Below, in pieces: positions 7,437 through 15,301 of a stretch of DNA of 41,243 nt. Every line of letters begins with the position of its first letter. Position 1 is the first letter of the stretch. Under the pieces are notes generated by a model. The model was not told the origin of the DNA, did no database searches, and saw only the letters and a program-made list of their open reading frames with translations. The translations under genes and the position numbers were made by a program. The DNA comes from JAUVIB01 sp964424545 (GTDB taxonomy: Bacteria; Calditrichota; Calditrichia; Calditrichales; Calditrichaceae). The stretch is taken from contig CAYRJN010000007.1 of NCBI GenBank assembly GCA_964424545.1, positions 1-41,243 of the forward strand, given 5' to 3'.

Positions 7437-10208
7437 ATGAAGAAGAAGCTGCATGTAATTTCGAACACACACTGGGACAGAGACTGGGTTTATCCGTTTC
7501 AGGAGACGCGTTTATTGTTATTGGAATTTATGGATAATCTGCTTGATTTGCTGGAAAATGATCCTAAGTTTAATTCCTTTTTAATGGATTCGCAGACTAT
7601 TGCCGTAGAAGATTATCTTGATATGCGTCCCGAACGGGAGGCGCAGGTTAAAAAATTTGTTAAGGCCGGACGCTTGATTGTGGGGCCGTGGTATACGCTG
7701 CCCGAAGAATATATCGTTAACGGCGAATCTCTGGTGCGCAATCTTGTAGTGGGTCATCGTTATGCGGCCGGATGGGGCAAAGTAAGCAAACTCGGTTACA
7801 CGCCCTTTTCATACGGTCAGACTTCGCAAATGCCGCAAATATATCAGGGTTTTGATATTGATACGATAATTTTTTATCGCGGTATCAATACAAAAAAATC
7901 GGAATATATTCTCGAAGGGCCGGACGGATCTCGTCTTGTCGGTTGTCGTTTCGGCGCACTTTCCCGTTTCAGTTACTATTTTTATGTCTATCGCATGGCG
8001 CGTTACGGCATGGGACGCGACGAATGGTGGTACGATTGGGATCGCGGGGCTCTGCCTTTCCGTTTAAATAATGAAAACTATCCTAACGGACATTATTATC
8101 CGCTCGACCCGGCTAATGAAAAATTAGACGAAAGCGTTCTGCCCAAACAACTTAAAAAATTGATCGAAGATGAAAGTAAACATTTTTCAACCAGCCATAT
8201 AGCCTGTATGCAGGGGTTCGACTGTTCTTCGCCCGATCCGCGCGAACGCGAATTAATTGAATTGAGCAAGCCTATTGTGGAAGAGATGGGACACGAGATT
8301 TTTCAGGATACACTGGAAAACTTTATGCTGGATATGCGTAAAGAACTTGGCGATGGTGTGGAAGTACTCACCGGCGAAAGCCGCAGCCCTGGCGCCACGG
8401 GAAAATGGACCAATCTGATGGGCGATGTAATTTCCAGTCGTACAAAAATTAAAAGACGCAATGCAATGTCGGAAATGCTGATTCAGCGTTATGCCGAACC
8501 GTTTTCCGCCCTCGGCTGGACGGTTGGCGGGGAATATATGAAATCTTCCATTGATTTGGCCTGGAAATATCTCTTGCAAAACCATCCCCATGATGATATT
8601 TGCGGAGGCGGCGTGGATCAAATGGAAAAGGATATGATGTATCGTTTCGACCAAGCCGATATTATTTCGCAAGGCGTAGGGCGACGCGGGCTGGCAGCCA
8701 TACAAAAGCAGATAGACAACCGCGATGTGGATATTAACGAATCGGTCGTTACCGTTTTTAATCCCAGTCCTTTCAGGCGCAGCGAGGTAGTGACCATGAC
8801 GGTTGACCTGCCGGATAAATCGGGTTATAAAGGATTTGCCATTAAAAATGACAGCGGAGAAGCATTGCCTTTTGTGGAATTAAAAAGAGAACCGTTCGGA
8901 ACGCTGGTAAGGAATTTGGAAGATATCTCTTTGCAGCTTCGTTCGCAGCGCGTTCATCTGCATATCCCTGTCGACGATGTTCCGGCTTACGGTTATAAAA
9001 CCTATTTTGTGACAAGAGAAAATGAAGATCTTAATAAAGCGCCTTTTATGGACAAAGAAGCCTATCAGCGTAAAGGAATGGAAAACGAATACCTGAAAGT
9101 GGAACTCAATGACGACGGCAGTTTAAATATTCACGACAAAGTAAGCGGTCATACTTTTGAGAATCAGCATTATTTCGAGGACAGTGGCGAAAGCGGCAAT
9201 CCCTGGATTCACATGGTTCCCGAACAAAATGAGATTATTACTACACAGCGTAAAATAGCTGAGATTGAACTGGTTGAAAAAAGCGATTTGTTAACGCGCT
9301 ATAAAATCACTTATGCGCTTATGATTCCTGTTGGTCTGGAAGGCGAAGACGGAAGTTATCGGCGCAGCGGCGAAACGACAAATATGGTTATAGAATCGCT
9401 TTTGACTCTGCGAAAAGGGCAGCGTTGGTTAGAGGTGCATACCAAGGTGGATAATCCGGCAGAGCATCATCGTTTGCGGGTCATGTTTCCCACAAATATT
9501 AATGTGGCGGTTTCCGCCGCCGAAGCGGCTTTTGATGTGATTGAGCGTCCCATCATCCGCACTCCCGATAATATTTACTATGGTCGTCCCAATCCGCAAT
9601 ATCCCATGCACCGTTTTGTGGATATGAGCGACGGCAAAGTGGGGCTGGGTATTATCAATGACGGCATCCGCGAGTATGAAGCCCTTGATAATGATGAAAG
9701 AACTCTGGCTGTTACTCTGTTTCGCGGTTTTACGGCTACCCAATCTCCGGTAATCGACCAATGGGATGTGTTCCCTGAAATGAAATTAGCCCAGTCGTTG
9801 GGAATTAACGAATGGCGATATGCTATCATGCCGCATAAAGGCGGTTGGATTGAAGGCGGTCTTTATCGTGAAGCCGATAAATTTTTATTGAAATTGGAAA
9901 GCGCACAGGCCGGCAAAGGCGGAGGCGTTCTGCCCAAAGAGTTGAGTTTTGTTGAAATAACCTCCGATAAAATTGCCTTGAGCGCTATGAAAAAATCGGA
10001 GGAACGCGATTCGCTCATTTTACGGCTCTTTAATCCGACTCCGGAAAAGGTGGAAACGGAATTGAAATTTTATAATGCCGTTCGCGAAGTTTGGCTGACC
10101 AATATGAACGAAGAGCGTCGGGAAAAGTTAGAGATTACAAATAAAAATATAATCGATCTTACTTTTGAACATAAAAAAATCAAAACGGTAGAAATAGTTT
10201 TTGAATAG
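7437..10208 (+). CDS. GH38 alpha-mannosidase-type protein 2, nucleophile position substituted
   Basis: 923 residues, a full-length paralogue of the preceding gene. It has the same block order: NTHWDRDW (His12, Asp14), PWYTLPEEYIVNGESLVRN, QGFD (Asp262), HPHDD (His385), HHRLRVMFP and PHKGGW. The nucleophile position again reads GYTPFSYG, with Phe124 in place of Asp. The same unusual PFSYG in both genes argues for an inherited property of the lineage and not a sequencing error. It differs from gene 1 in loops around residues 185-215, which may change substrate choice. The ribosome site GAGGAA lies about seven bases before the ATG, and no signal peptide is visible. It is probably cotranscribed with gene 1. 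The lar operon starts 172 bases downstream. Confidence 0.85.
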   Translation: MKKKLHVISNTHWDRDWVYPFQETRLLLLEFMDNLLDLLENDPKFNSFLMDSQTIAVEDYLDMRPEREAQVKKFVKAGRLIVGPWYTLPEEYIVNGESLVRNLVVGHRYAAGWGKVSKLGYTPFSYGQTSQMPQIYQGFDIDTIIFYRGINTKKSEYILEGPDGSRLVGCRFGALSRFSYYFYVYRMARYGMGRDEWWYDWDRGALPFRLNNENYPNGHYYPLDPANEKLDESVLPKQLKKLIEDESKHFSTSHIACMQGFDCSSPDPRERELIELSKPIVEEMGHEIFQDTLENFMLDMRKELGDGVEVLTGESRSPGATGKWTNLMGDVISSRTKIKRRNAMSEMLIQRYAEPFSALGWTVGGEYMKSSIDLAWKYLLQNHPHDDICGGGVDQMEKDMMYRFDQADIISQGVGRRGLAAIQKQIDNRDVDINESVVTVFNPSPFRRSEVVTMTVDLPDKSGYKGFAIKNDSGEALPFVELKREPFGTLVRNLEDISLQLRSQRVHLHIPVDDVPAYGYKTYFVTRENEDLNKAPFMDKEAYQRKGMENEYLKVELNDDGSLNIHDKVSGHTFENQHYFEDSGESGNPWIHMVPEQNEIITTQRKIAEIELVEKSDLLTRYKITYALMIPVGLEGEDGSYRRSGETTNMVIESLLTLRKGQRWLEVHTKVDNPAEHHRLRVMFPTNINVAVSAAEAAFDVIERPIIRTPDNIYYGRPNPQYPMHRFVDMSDGKVGLGIINDGIREYEALDNDERTLAVTLFRGFTATQSPVIDQWDVFPEMKLAQSLGINEWRYAIMPHKGGWIEGGLYREADKFLLKLESAQAGKGGGVLPKELSFVEITSDKIALSAMKKSEERDSLILRLFNPTPEKVETELKFYNAVREVWLTNMNEERREKLEITNKNIIDLTFEHKKIKTVEIVFE

Positions 10209-10380
10209 GAATAATGATTTTTAAACAGAAAAAAGTTTAATCGTTATATCCCTTGCGTACGGTGAAAAGGTTTTTTTGCGGATATTTTGCAAATTCTTTA
10301 TTTTTGCGTCGGATATTAATAATGACATTGATCGTATGATTTTGATCGGCTCTAAAACAAATTATAAAACAAGGCGTTAG

Positions 10381-11544
10381 ATGCGAATAGCTTATTTTGA
10401 TTGTTACAGTGGAATCAGCGGGGATATGACCCTCGGTGCGTTTATTGACGCGGGATTAGATAAAGATGTTTTATTGTCGCTGCCGGATAAATTGCATCTT
10501 CCGCAAGTGCGTATAGAGATAAAAAAGGTTTTAAAAGAAGGCTTGAGCGCAGCAAAGGTCGATGTTATTATACCGACTGAAAGCGAGCATCGTCATTTAA
10601 AAGATATTGAGGCGATCCTTGATAACAGCGATTTGCCGAACAAGGCTAAAGAGCTGGCAAAAAAAATATTCACGCGTTTGGCCGAAGCGGAAGCTAAAGT
10701 TCATAACGTAAGCAAAGAGGAGATACATTTTCACGAAGTAGGCGCGCTTGACGCCATAATCGATATTAGCGGCGCGGCGCTCGCTTTTACGGGAATGGGT
10801 ATCGAGAAAGTTTACAGCGGAACGATATCGATAGGCGGTGGCCAAGTTAAAATGGCTCACGGTTTATATCCCGTGCCCGCTCCGGCGACGGCTTATCTGT
10901 TGGAAAATATGGATATCCGTTTCGGTCCGGTGAAAAAAGAATTGGTAACGCCCACTGGCGCCGCCATACTTGCGGTTTTGCGAGAAGAAGGACAATGTCC
11001 TCCTTATCGTATTAAGCATATCGGTTACGGAGCGGGCACAGCCAATCATCCGGGGATTCCCAATGTTCTGCGTCTTGTTATCGGCGAAACGGAATCGCTC
11101 CTGAGAACGGACAGTGTAATTGTGTTGGAGTGTAATATCGACGATATGAATCCTCAGATTTTTCCGTATTTGATAGAAAAGGTGTTAGCGGCCGGCGCGC
11201 TTGAGGCTTATGTTACGCCGCTTGTGATGAAGAAAGGACGTCCCGGGCATCTCTTTACGGCTTTGGTTAATATCGATCAGGAAAATGAGATCAGCGGGAT
11301 CATTTTTAGCGAAACAACAACCATAGGCCTTAGGCGTCATAAATTGGAGCGCTATAAATTACGGCGAAAATTGTTGCAAATTAACACACAATTCGGTGAA
11401 GTTGCCGTTAAAGAGATCATTAAAAACGATGGAAAAACCTATTGTTATCCTGAGTTTGAAGCGTGTAAAAAAATTGCGGATGAGCAAAAACTGCCCTTAA
11501 TTGAGGTGCAAAAGATCCTCGAGGCAGAACTTAACGACGGATAA
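10381..11544 (+). CDS. larC: Nickel insertion protein LarC (nickel-pincer cofactor synthesis)
   Basis: LarC is the CTP-dependent cyclometallase that inserts nickel into the pyridinium dithio-mononucleotide, the last step of nickel-pincer nucleotide synthesis. The 387-residue product begins MRIAYFDCYSGISGDMTLGA, a LarC hallmark. It continues with the EIHFHEVGALDAIIDISG block (His-rich, near residue 120), ELVTPTGAAIL and the C-terminal part starting LECNIDDMNPQ. It is one intact reading frame, unlike Lactobacillus plantarum, where larC is made by a frameshift. It heads a tight operon: larE begins 11 bases after its stop. No larA lies nearby. Confidence 0.93.
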   Translation: MRIAYFDCYSGISGDMTLGAFIDAGLDKDVLLSLPDKLHLPQVRIEIKKVLKEGLSAAKVDVIIPTESEHRHLKDIEAILDNSDLPNKAKELAKKIFTRLAEAEAKVHNVSKEEIHFHEVGALDAIIDISGAALAFTGMGIEKVYSGTISIGGGQVKMAHGLYPVPAPATAYLLENMDIRFGPVKKELVTPTGAAILAVLREEGQCPPYRIKHIGYGAGTANHPGIPNVLRLVIGETESLLRTDSVIVLECNIDDMNPQIFPYLIEKVLAAGALEAYVTPLVMKKGRPGHLFTALVNIDQENEISGIIFSETTTIGLRRHKLERYKLRRKLLQINTQFGEVAVKEIIKNDGKTYCYPEFEACKKIADEQKLPLIEVQKILEAELNDG

Positions 11545-11555
11545 AATAATATTAA

Positions 11556-12428
11556 ATGGGGGGGGGGAACATAAGCGTCTTATCAAAAAATATAGCGGAA
11601 GAAAAAACGCTTCTCCGTAAAAAATTGGACAATCTTTACGACTTGCTAAAAAAATATTTGAGCGACGGTATCATAATCGCCTTTTCCGGCGGCGTGGACA
11701 GCGCATTTTTGCTATGGGCGGCTAAAGAAACACAGGAACGGGAGGGTGGAAAACTGTTGGCATTGACGGCCCATAGTCCAAGTCTGCCGAAAGTTGATCT
11801 CGATGATGCCGTAGGCTTGGCCGGAACGCTTGGCGTAGAGCATAAAATTGTCGAGAGTCACGAATTTGAATTGGAAGAATATCTGCGCAACGATCTTTTT
11901 CGTTGTTACCATTGTAAAAAAGAGCTGTTTCGCTTAAGCGGCGACATTGCCGAAACCGAGCATTATAAATGGATTATTTACGGGTATAACGCCACGGATA
12001 AAGATGATTTTCGGCCGGGGCATAAAGCCGCTTTGGAAAATGATATCCTAGCACCCTTGGCACGGGTAGATTTGACTAAGGATGAAATTCGTGAAACTCT
12101 GCGGGCCAACGGATTAAATTTATCCGATAAACCGTCGAGTCCTTGTTTGAGTTCGCGTATTATGACGGGTATTCCCATTACCGAAAAACGGTTGCGGGAT
12201 GTGGAATTTATGGAGAATATAATCCGCGAATCGGGAATAAAAATATTCCGCGTGCGGCTTTGTCAGGAAGAGGGGTTGGATTTTTTGCGAATAGAGACGC
12301 AGCCGCAGGATATGAGTAAAATTATCGAATTGCGCGAACGACTTGTTGAAGAAGGAACAAAAAGAGGTTATCGCTGGGTGACGCTTGATCTGGCGGGATA
12401 TAAGATGGGCGGAGGCAATCGTGAATGA
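11556..12428 (+). CDS. larE: ATP-dependent sacrificial sulfur transferase LarE
   Basis: LarE adenylates the pyridinium mononucleotide carboxylates and donates sulfur. The PP-loop signature SGGVDS is at residues 44-49, a CYHCK motif follows, and PSSPCLSSRI places Cys197 where the sacrificial cysteine of the L. plantarum type sits. The proposed start ATG 11556 runs straight into ten consecutive G (codons Gly-Gly-Gly), with no clear Shine-Dalgarno other than the G run itself, so the start is uncertain. A downstream TTG near 11625 would give a shorter protein that still contains the PP-loop. The 3' end overlaps larB by eight bases, so the two are translationally coupled. Confidence 0.9.
   Translation: MGGGNISVLSKNIAEEKTLLRKKLDNLYDLLKKYLSDGIIIAFSGGVDSAFLLWAAKETQEREGGKLLALTAHSPSLPKVDLDDAVGLAGTLGVEHKIVESHEFELEEYLRNDLFRCYHCKKELFRLSGDIAETEHYKWIIYGYNATDKDDFRPGHKAALENDILAPLARVDLTKDEIRETLRANGLNLSDKPSSPCLSSRIMTGIPITEKRLRDVEFMENIIRESGIKIFRVRLCQEEGLDFLRIETQPQDMSKIIELRERLVEEGTKRGYRWVTLDLAGYKMGGGNRE
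11558..11567 (+). repeat. Ten-G homopolymer at the larE start
   Basis: Ten uninterrupted G in an AT-rich genome, beginning with the G of the proposed ATG start. Each one-base change would alter the frame between this start and the rest of larE. It could be a phase-variable tract or an accidental run whose length is easily misread. Confidence 0.7.
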
Positions 12429-13209
12429 AAATGAACTGAGCCGACTTTTGAAAAACGTGGCCGAAGGTAGAAAATCCGTTAACGAGGCGCTTAACGAGTT
12501 AAAAAGCGGTCCTTTTAAAATGGATGGCAATGAAACGATTAATCTCGATCATCATCGCAGATTGAGGCAGGGCTTAGCCGAAGTCGTATTGGCTGGCGCG
12601 AAAACCGTAGAGCAACTGGCTGATATAGCGGAAAAAATGCATAAAGAAACCTATCCCGTTCTATTTACTCGCGTTACGGATGCACAATTTTCACGATTAA
12701 AAAAAGATTTTCCCGATGCGAGATTCAACGAAATCGGACGCACCGCGCTGTTTAATGCCCCTACGGTTAAAGACAGCGCTTCCGGCGAACCGTATGTTGC
12801 TATCCTTTCTGCGGGAACAAGCGATATTGGAGTAGTGGAAGAGATTGCCGACGTTTGTCTTTCTATGGATGTGGCTTACGAAAAACGTAATGATATCGGC
12901 GTTGCCGGATTACATCGTTTGCTGAAACATATTCCCATGATCCAGAATGCCGCGGCAATTATAGTGGTGGCCGGAATGGAGGGCGCATTGCCTTCGGTTG
13001 TCGGCGGTATCGCCGGATCGCCTGTGTTTGCCGTACCTACCAGCGTTGGCTACGGCGCCAGTTTTAACGGCATTGCAGCTCTGCTGGCCATGTTGAATTC
13101 CTGTGCGCCCGGTATTAGCGTTGTCAATATCGACAACGGATTTTCAGCCGGTTTTGCAGCTTGTCAGGTAATTCGTCAAATAAAGAAACATATGAAAAAG
13201 GAGAAATAA
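12421..13209 (+). CDS. larB: LarB, pyridinium-3,5-biscarboxylate mononucleotide synthase
   Basis: LarB carboxylates and hydrolyses nicotinate adenine dinucleotide to start nickel-pincer cofactor synthesis; its C-terminal half resembles PurE. The 262-residue product shows the LarB block INLDHHRRLRQGLAEVV and then VAILSAGTSDIGVVEE and a glycine-rich GMEGALPSVVGGI segment, as in PurE-like folds. The start is GTG 12421, inside the end of larE, chosen because GGAGG lies six bases before it. The overlap and the one-base gap to gmhA show a single operon, larC-larE-larB-gmhA. Confidence 0.92.
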   Translation: MNENELSRLLKNVAEGRKSVNEALNELKSGPFKMDGNETINLDHHRRLRQGLAEVVLAGAKTVEQLADIAEKMHKETYPVLFTRVTDAQFSRLKKDFPDARFNEIGRTALFNAPTVKDSASGEPYVAILSAGTSDIGVVEEIADVCLSMDVAYEKRNDIGVAGLHRLLKHIPMIQNAAAIIVVAGMEGALPSVVGGIAGSPVFAVPTSVGYGASFNGIAALLAMLNSCAPGISVVNIDNGFSAGFAACQVIRQIKKHMKKEK

Positions 13210-13210
13210 G

Positions 13211-13783
13211 GTGAATATAAAAAAAATAGTTGATTTTGAAATGCAATCGCATAAAGAAACGATTGAAAAAGTAATTAATGAGATGAAGCCGGTTGTTGAA
13301 GACGCCTGCAGATTGGCTGTTGAAACATTGCAAAAAGGCGGCAAGATTATGTTTTGCGGAAACGGCGGTAGTGCGGCGGATGCTCAGCATCTTGCGGCTG
13401 AGCTTTCGGGACGGTATAAAAAAGAGCGACGCGGTTTGCCAGGCTTGGCCTTAACCACTGATACTTCGGTGTTGACTGCCGTGGGCAATGATTACGCTTA
13501 TGACCGCGTTTTCGATCGTCAGGTGGAAGCGTTGGCCAAAGAGGGCGACCTGTTAATCGGTATTTCATCCACGGGTAACAGCGCCAATGTGATTAATGCT
13601 TTCAATACGGCCAAAAAGATGGGTTGCAAAACCATCGGTTTAAGCGGTAAAGGCGGTGGTAAATTTAACGGACAATGTGATTTAAATGTAGTGGTGCCGG
13701 CCGACGTTACGGCGCGCGTTCAGGAAATGCATATCCTGATTGGCCATACGATTTGTCAGGCTATCGACGATTTTGTCGAATAA
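13211..13783 (+). CDS. gmhA: Sedoheptulose 7-phosphate isomerase (GmhA, SIS domain)
   Basis: Converts sedoheptulose 7-phosphate to D-glycero-manno-heptose 7-phosphate, the first step to LPS-core or S-layer heptose. The 190-residue length is normal. The SIS-domain phosphate loop CGNGGSAADAQHLAAE, LTTDTSVLTAVGNDYAYD and the helix VQEMHILIGHTIC with the family's conserved Glu and His are all present. The start GTG 13211 has GGAG eight bases upstream and follows larB by one base. A heptose isomerase in a nickel-pincer operon is unexpected; it may simply be housekeeping, or may act on a related ketose phosphate. No other heptose genes are in the window. Confidence 0.9.
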   Translation: MNIKKIVDFEMQSHKETIEKVINEMKPVVEDACRLAVETLQKGGKIMFCGNGGSAADAQHLAAELSGRYKKERRGLPGLALTTDTSVLTAVGNDYAYDRVFDRQVEALAKEGDLLIGISSTGNSANVINAFNTAKKMGCKTIGLSGKGGGKFNGQCDLNVVVPADVTARVQEMHILIGHTICQAIDDFVE

Positions 13784-13830
13784 GGACTGTTTTTTTTAAT
13801 ATAAAGGTCGAAAAAAGCTGTAAAAACAGG

Positions 13831-13867
13831 TCATTCCCGATTTATAAATCAATCCAATCGATTTATA
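13831..13867 (+). repeat. Possible fourth copy (D) of the mosaic repeat, with hairpin
   Basis: TCATTCCCG is followed by TATAAATC (13843-13850) and GATTTATA (13860-13867), a perfect eight-pair stem with a nine-base loop. Similarity to copies A-C is limited to the TCATTCC core, so membership is tentative. Confidence 0.35.
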
Positions 13868-14092
13868 TGCCGTCGACGCCCAAAGCATTGGTCGTCTGTG
13901 TAAAAGACGGCAAACGGATAAAATATCTCGGTAATACTGGACTTTTGACTGCATGATTGCCAATTTATAAAACATTGGGCAGACTTATTTTTTTGAATGT
14001 CATGCGCCTTTAAGACGGGTGAACGTATGCAATTTTTAAGAACATGGTTTTACAAATTGATTGATAAAAATAATACTCGTAACAAAATTGCG

Positions 14093-14122
14093 TTGTGTTT
14101 TTAATAATTTCAATACTATAAT
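14093..14122 (+). promoter_or_regulatory. Candidate sigma-70-type promoter
   Basis: TTGTGT (14093-14098) and a perfect TATAAT (14117-14122) are separated by 18 bases. They lie just ahead of the GGGAG ribosome site of the gene starting at 14142. The leader would be only about 13 bases long. Confidence 0.4.
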
Positions 14123-14141
14123 TAACACGGGAGAACAGTAA

Positions 14142-15251
14142 ATGCCCTATCCCAAATTAGACAGGATGAAGCTGCATATCAAACCGCTCTCCGAGCGAAA
14201 AAACAAGGTGTTTATCGAACGTGATCATATTCCGGTGGATCAAGCGCCGAAAGATGATTCCGAAATTTTTACAAATGTTGTGGCTGATACGGTAGAGCGA
14301 ATTAAAAAAGCGAGAGAAGCCGGCGCTTCCGTAATTTTAACCTTCGGCGCTCATTCCATTAAAAACGGTACCGGATTAATTTTGATTAAACTAATGGAAG
14401 AAGGCTGGGTAACGCATCTCGCAACCAACGGCGCGGGAATAATTCATGATTGGGAATTTGCCTTTCAGGGAGAAAGCAGCGAAGACGTGCGCGCCAACGT
14501 TACGCGCGGCGAATTCGGAACATGGGAAGAGACGGGAAAATTCATTAATCTTGCTATTTTGGTCGGCGCTTTTGAGGGTAAAGGTTATGGCGAGTCGGTG
14601 GGTAGTATGATTGAAAATGAAGGGGTAACCATTCCTTCGGATGAAGAGATAAGCGCAGCCGTTAAGAATTATGAAAAAGGCGACTATGCTAAAGCGGCAG
14701 CAGCCATTGATCTGTTGCAGCAGATTAAAAAATTTAATTTATCCTCCGGCTGGATGTCCATTCCTTTTCCATACAAAAAATACTGCGTGCAGGCGGCCGC
14801 TTATCGCCTAAAGATTCCTTTTACCGGTCATCCCATGTTCGGTCATGATATCATTTATACTCATCCTATGAACCACGGTGCGGCCATAGGGCGGGCGGCG
14901 GAACGCGACTTTTTGACTTTTGCCAATTCGGTCTATAATCTTGAGAACGGCGTCTATATGTCTGTTGGATCCGCGGTTATGTCACCAATGATTTTTGAAA
15001 AATCGCTTTCTATGTCGCAAAATTTGTACATTCAGGAAAACAAACACATGGATAACCACTATATGCTCATTGTCGATCTGGCAAAAAGTTCCTGGGACTG
15101 GCAAAAAAACGGAGAACCGCCGATGTCCGACCCTGCTTATTATCTGCGTTATTTAAAAACATTTAACCGCATGGGCGGCTATATGAAATATCTTTCAGCG
15201 GATAATAGGGATTTTTTACTTGCCATATCGCAAGGATTATCTAAAAATTAA
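14142..15251 (+). CDS. Conserved protein of unknown function, His-rich motif
   Basis: 369 residues with no signal peptide and no membrane segment, so probably a cytoplasmic enzyme. Visible blocks are FGAHSIKNGTGLILIKLMEEG, ATNGAGIIHDWEFAF, GEFGTWEETG and GKGYGESVG. The most striking is GHPMFGHDIIYTHPMNHGAA, which has four histidines at 230, 235, 241 and 245, followed by ENGVYMSVGSAV. I recall similar blocks in widespread uncharacterised bacterial proteins, some with a loose resemblance to the deoxyhypusine-synthase fold, but I cannot confirm that and assign no reaction. The conserved Gly, Asn and His blocks suggest nucleotide or metal binding. It follows the lar-gmhA operon and lies 50 bases before a sugar-type symporter, so it may act on the imported solute. 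Confidence 0.6.
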   Translation: MPYPKLDRMKLHIKPLSERKNKVFIERDHIPVDQAPKDDSEIFTNVVADTVERIKKAREAGASVILTFGAHSIKNGTGLILIKLMEEGWVTHLATNGAGIIHDWEFAFQGESSEDVRANVTRGEFGTWEETGKFINLAILVGAFEGKGYGESVGSMIENEGVTIPSDEEISAAVKNYEKGDYAKAAAAIDLLQQIKKFNLSSGWMSIPFPYKKYCVQAAAYRLKIPFTGHPMFGHDIIYTHPMNHGAAIGRAAERDFLTFANSVYNLENGVYMSVGSAVMSPMIFEKSLSMSQNLYIQENKHMDNHYMLIVDLAKSSWDWQKNGEPPMSDPAYYLRYLKTFNRMGGYMKYLSADNRDFLLAISQGLSKN

Positions 15252-15301
15252 CGAGACTTCATCTAATTGATTTTGACGACTATATTCTTGAGGAGAGAAA
15301 T

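Larger units (their letters stand above)
13784..14141. other. Intergenic region with a repeat-like hairpin
   Basis: About 360 bases between gmhA and the next operon. A short open frame ending at 13956 has no recognisable domain or ribosome site and I do not call it. Bases 13831-13867 carry TCATTCCCG, as in the other mosaic repeats, followed by an eight-pair hairpin. A candidate promoter lies at 14093-14122. Confidence 0.55.

Noticed and set aside
8253..8705. A 150-residue minus-strand frame
   Set aside because: It is antisense to the second GH38 gene; the plus-strand protein carries the conserved motifs, so this is a shadow frame.
12385..12420. A longer LarB start inside larE
   Set aside because: The GTG at 12421 has a GGAGG site and fits the family N-terminus; the upstream TTG does not.
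13753..13956. A 67-codon plus-strand frame after gmhA
   Set aside because: It overlaps the gmhA end, has no good ribosome site and no recognisable domain, and passes through the repeat-like hairpin.
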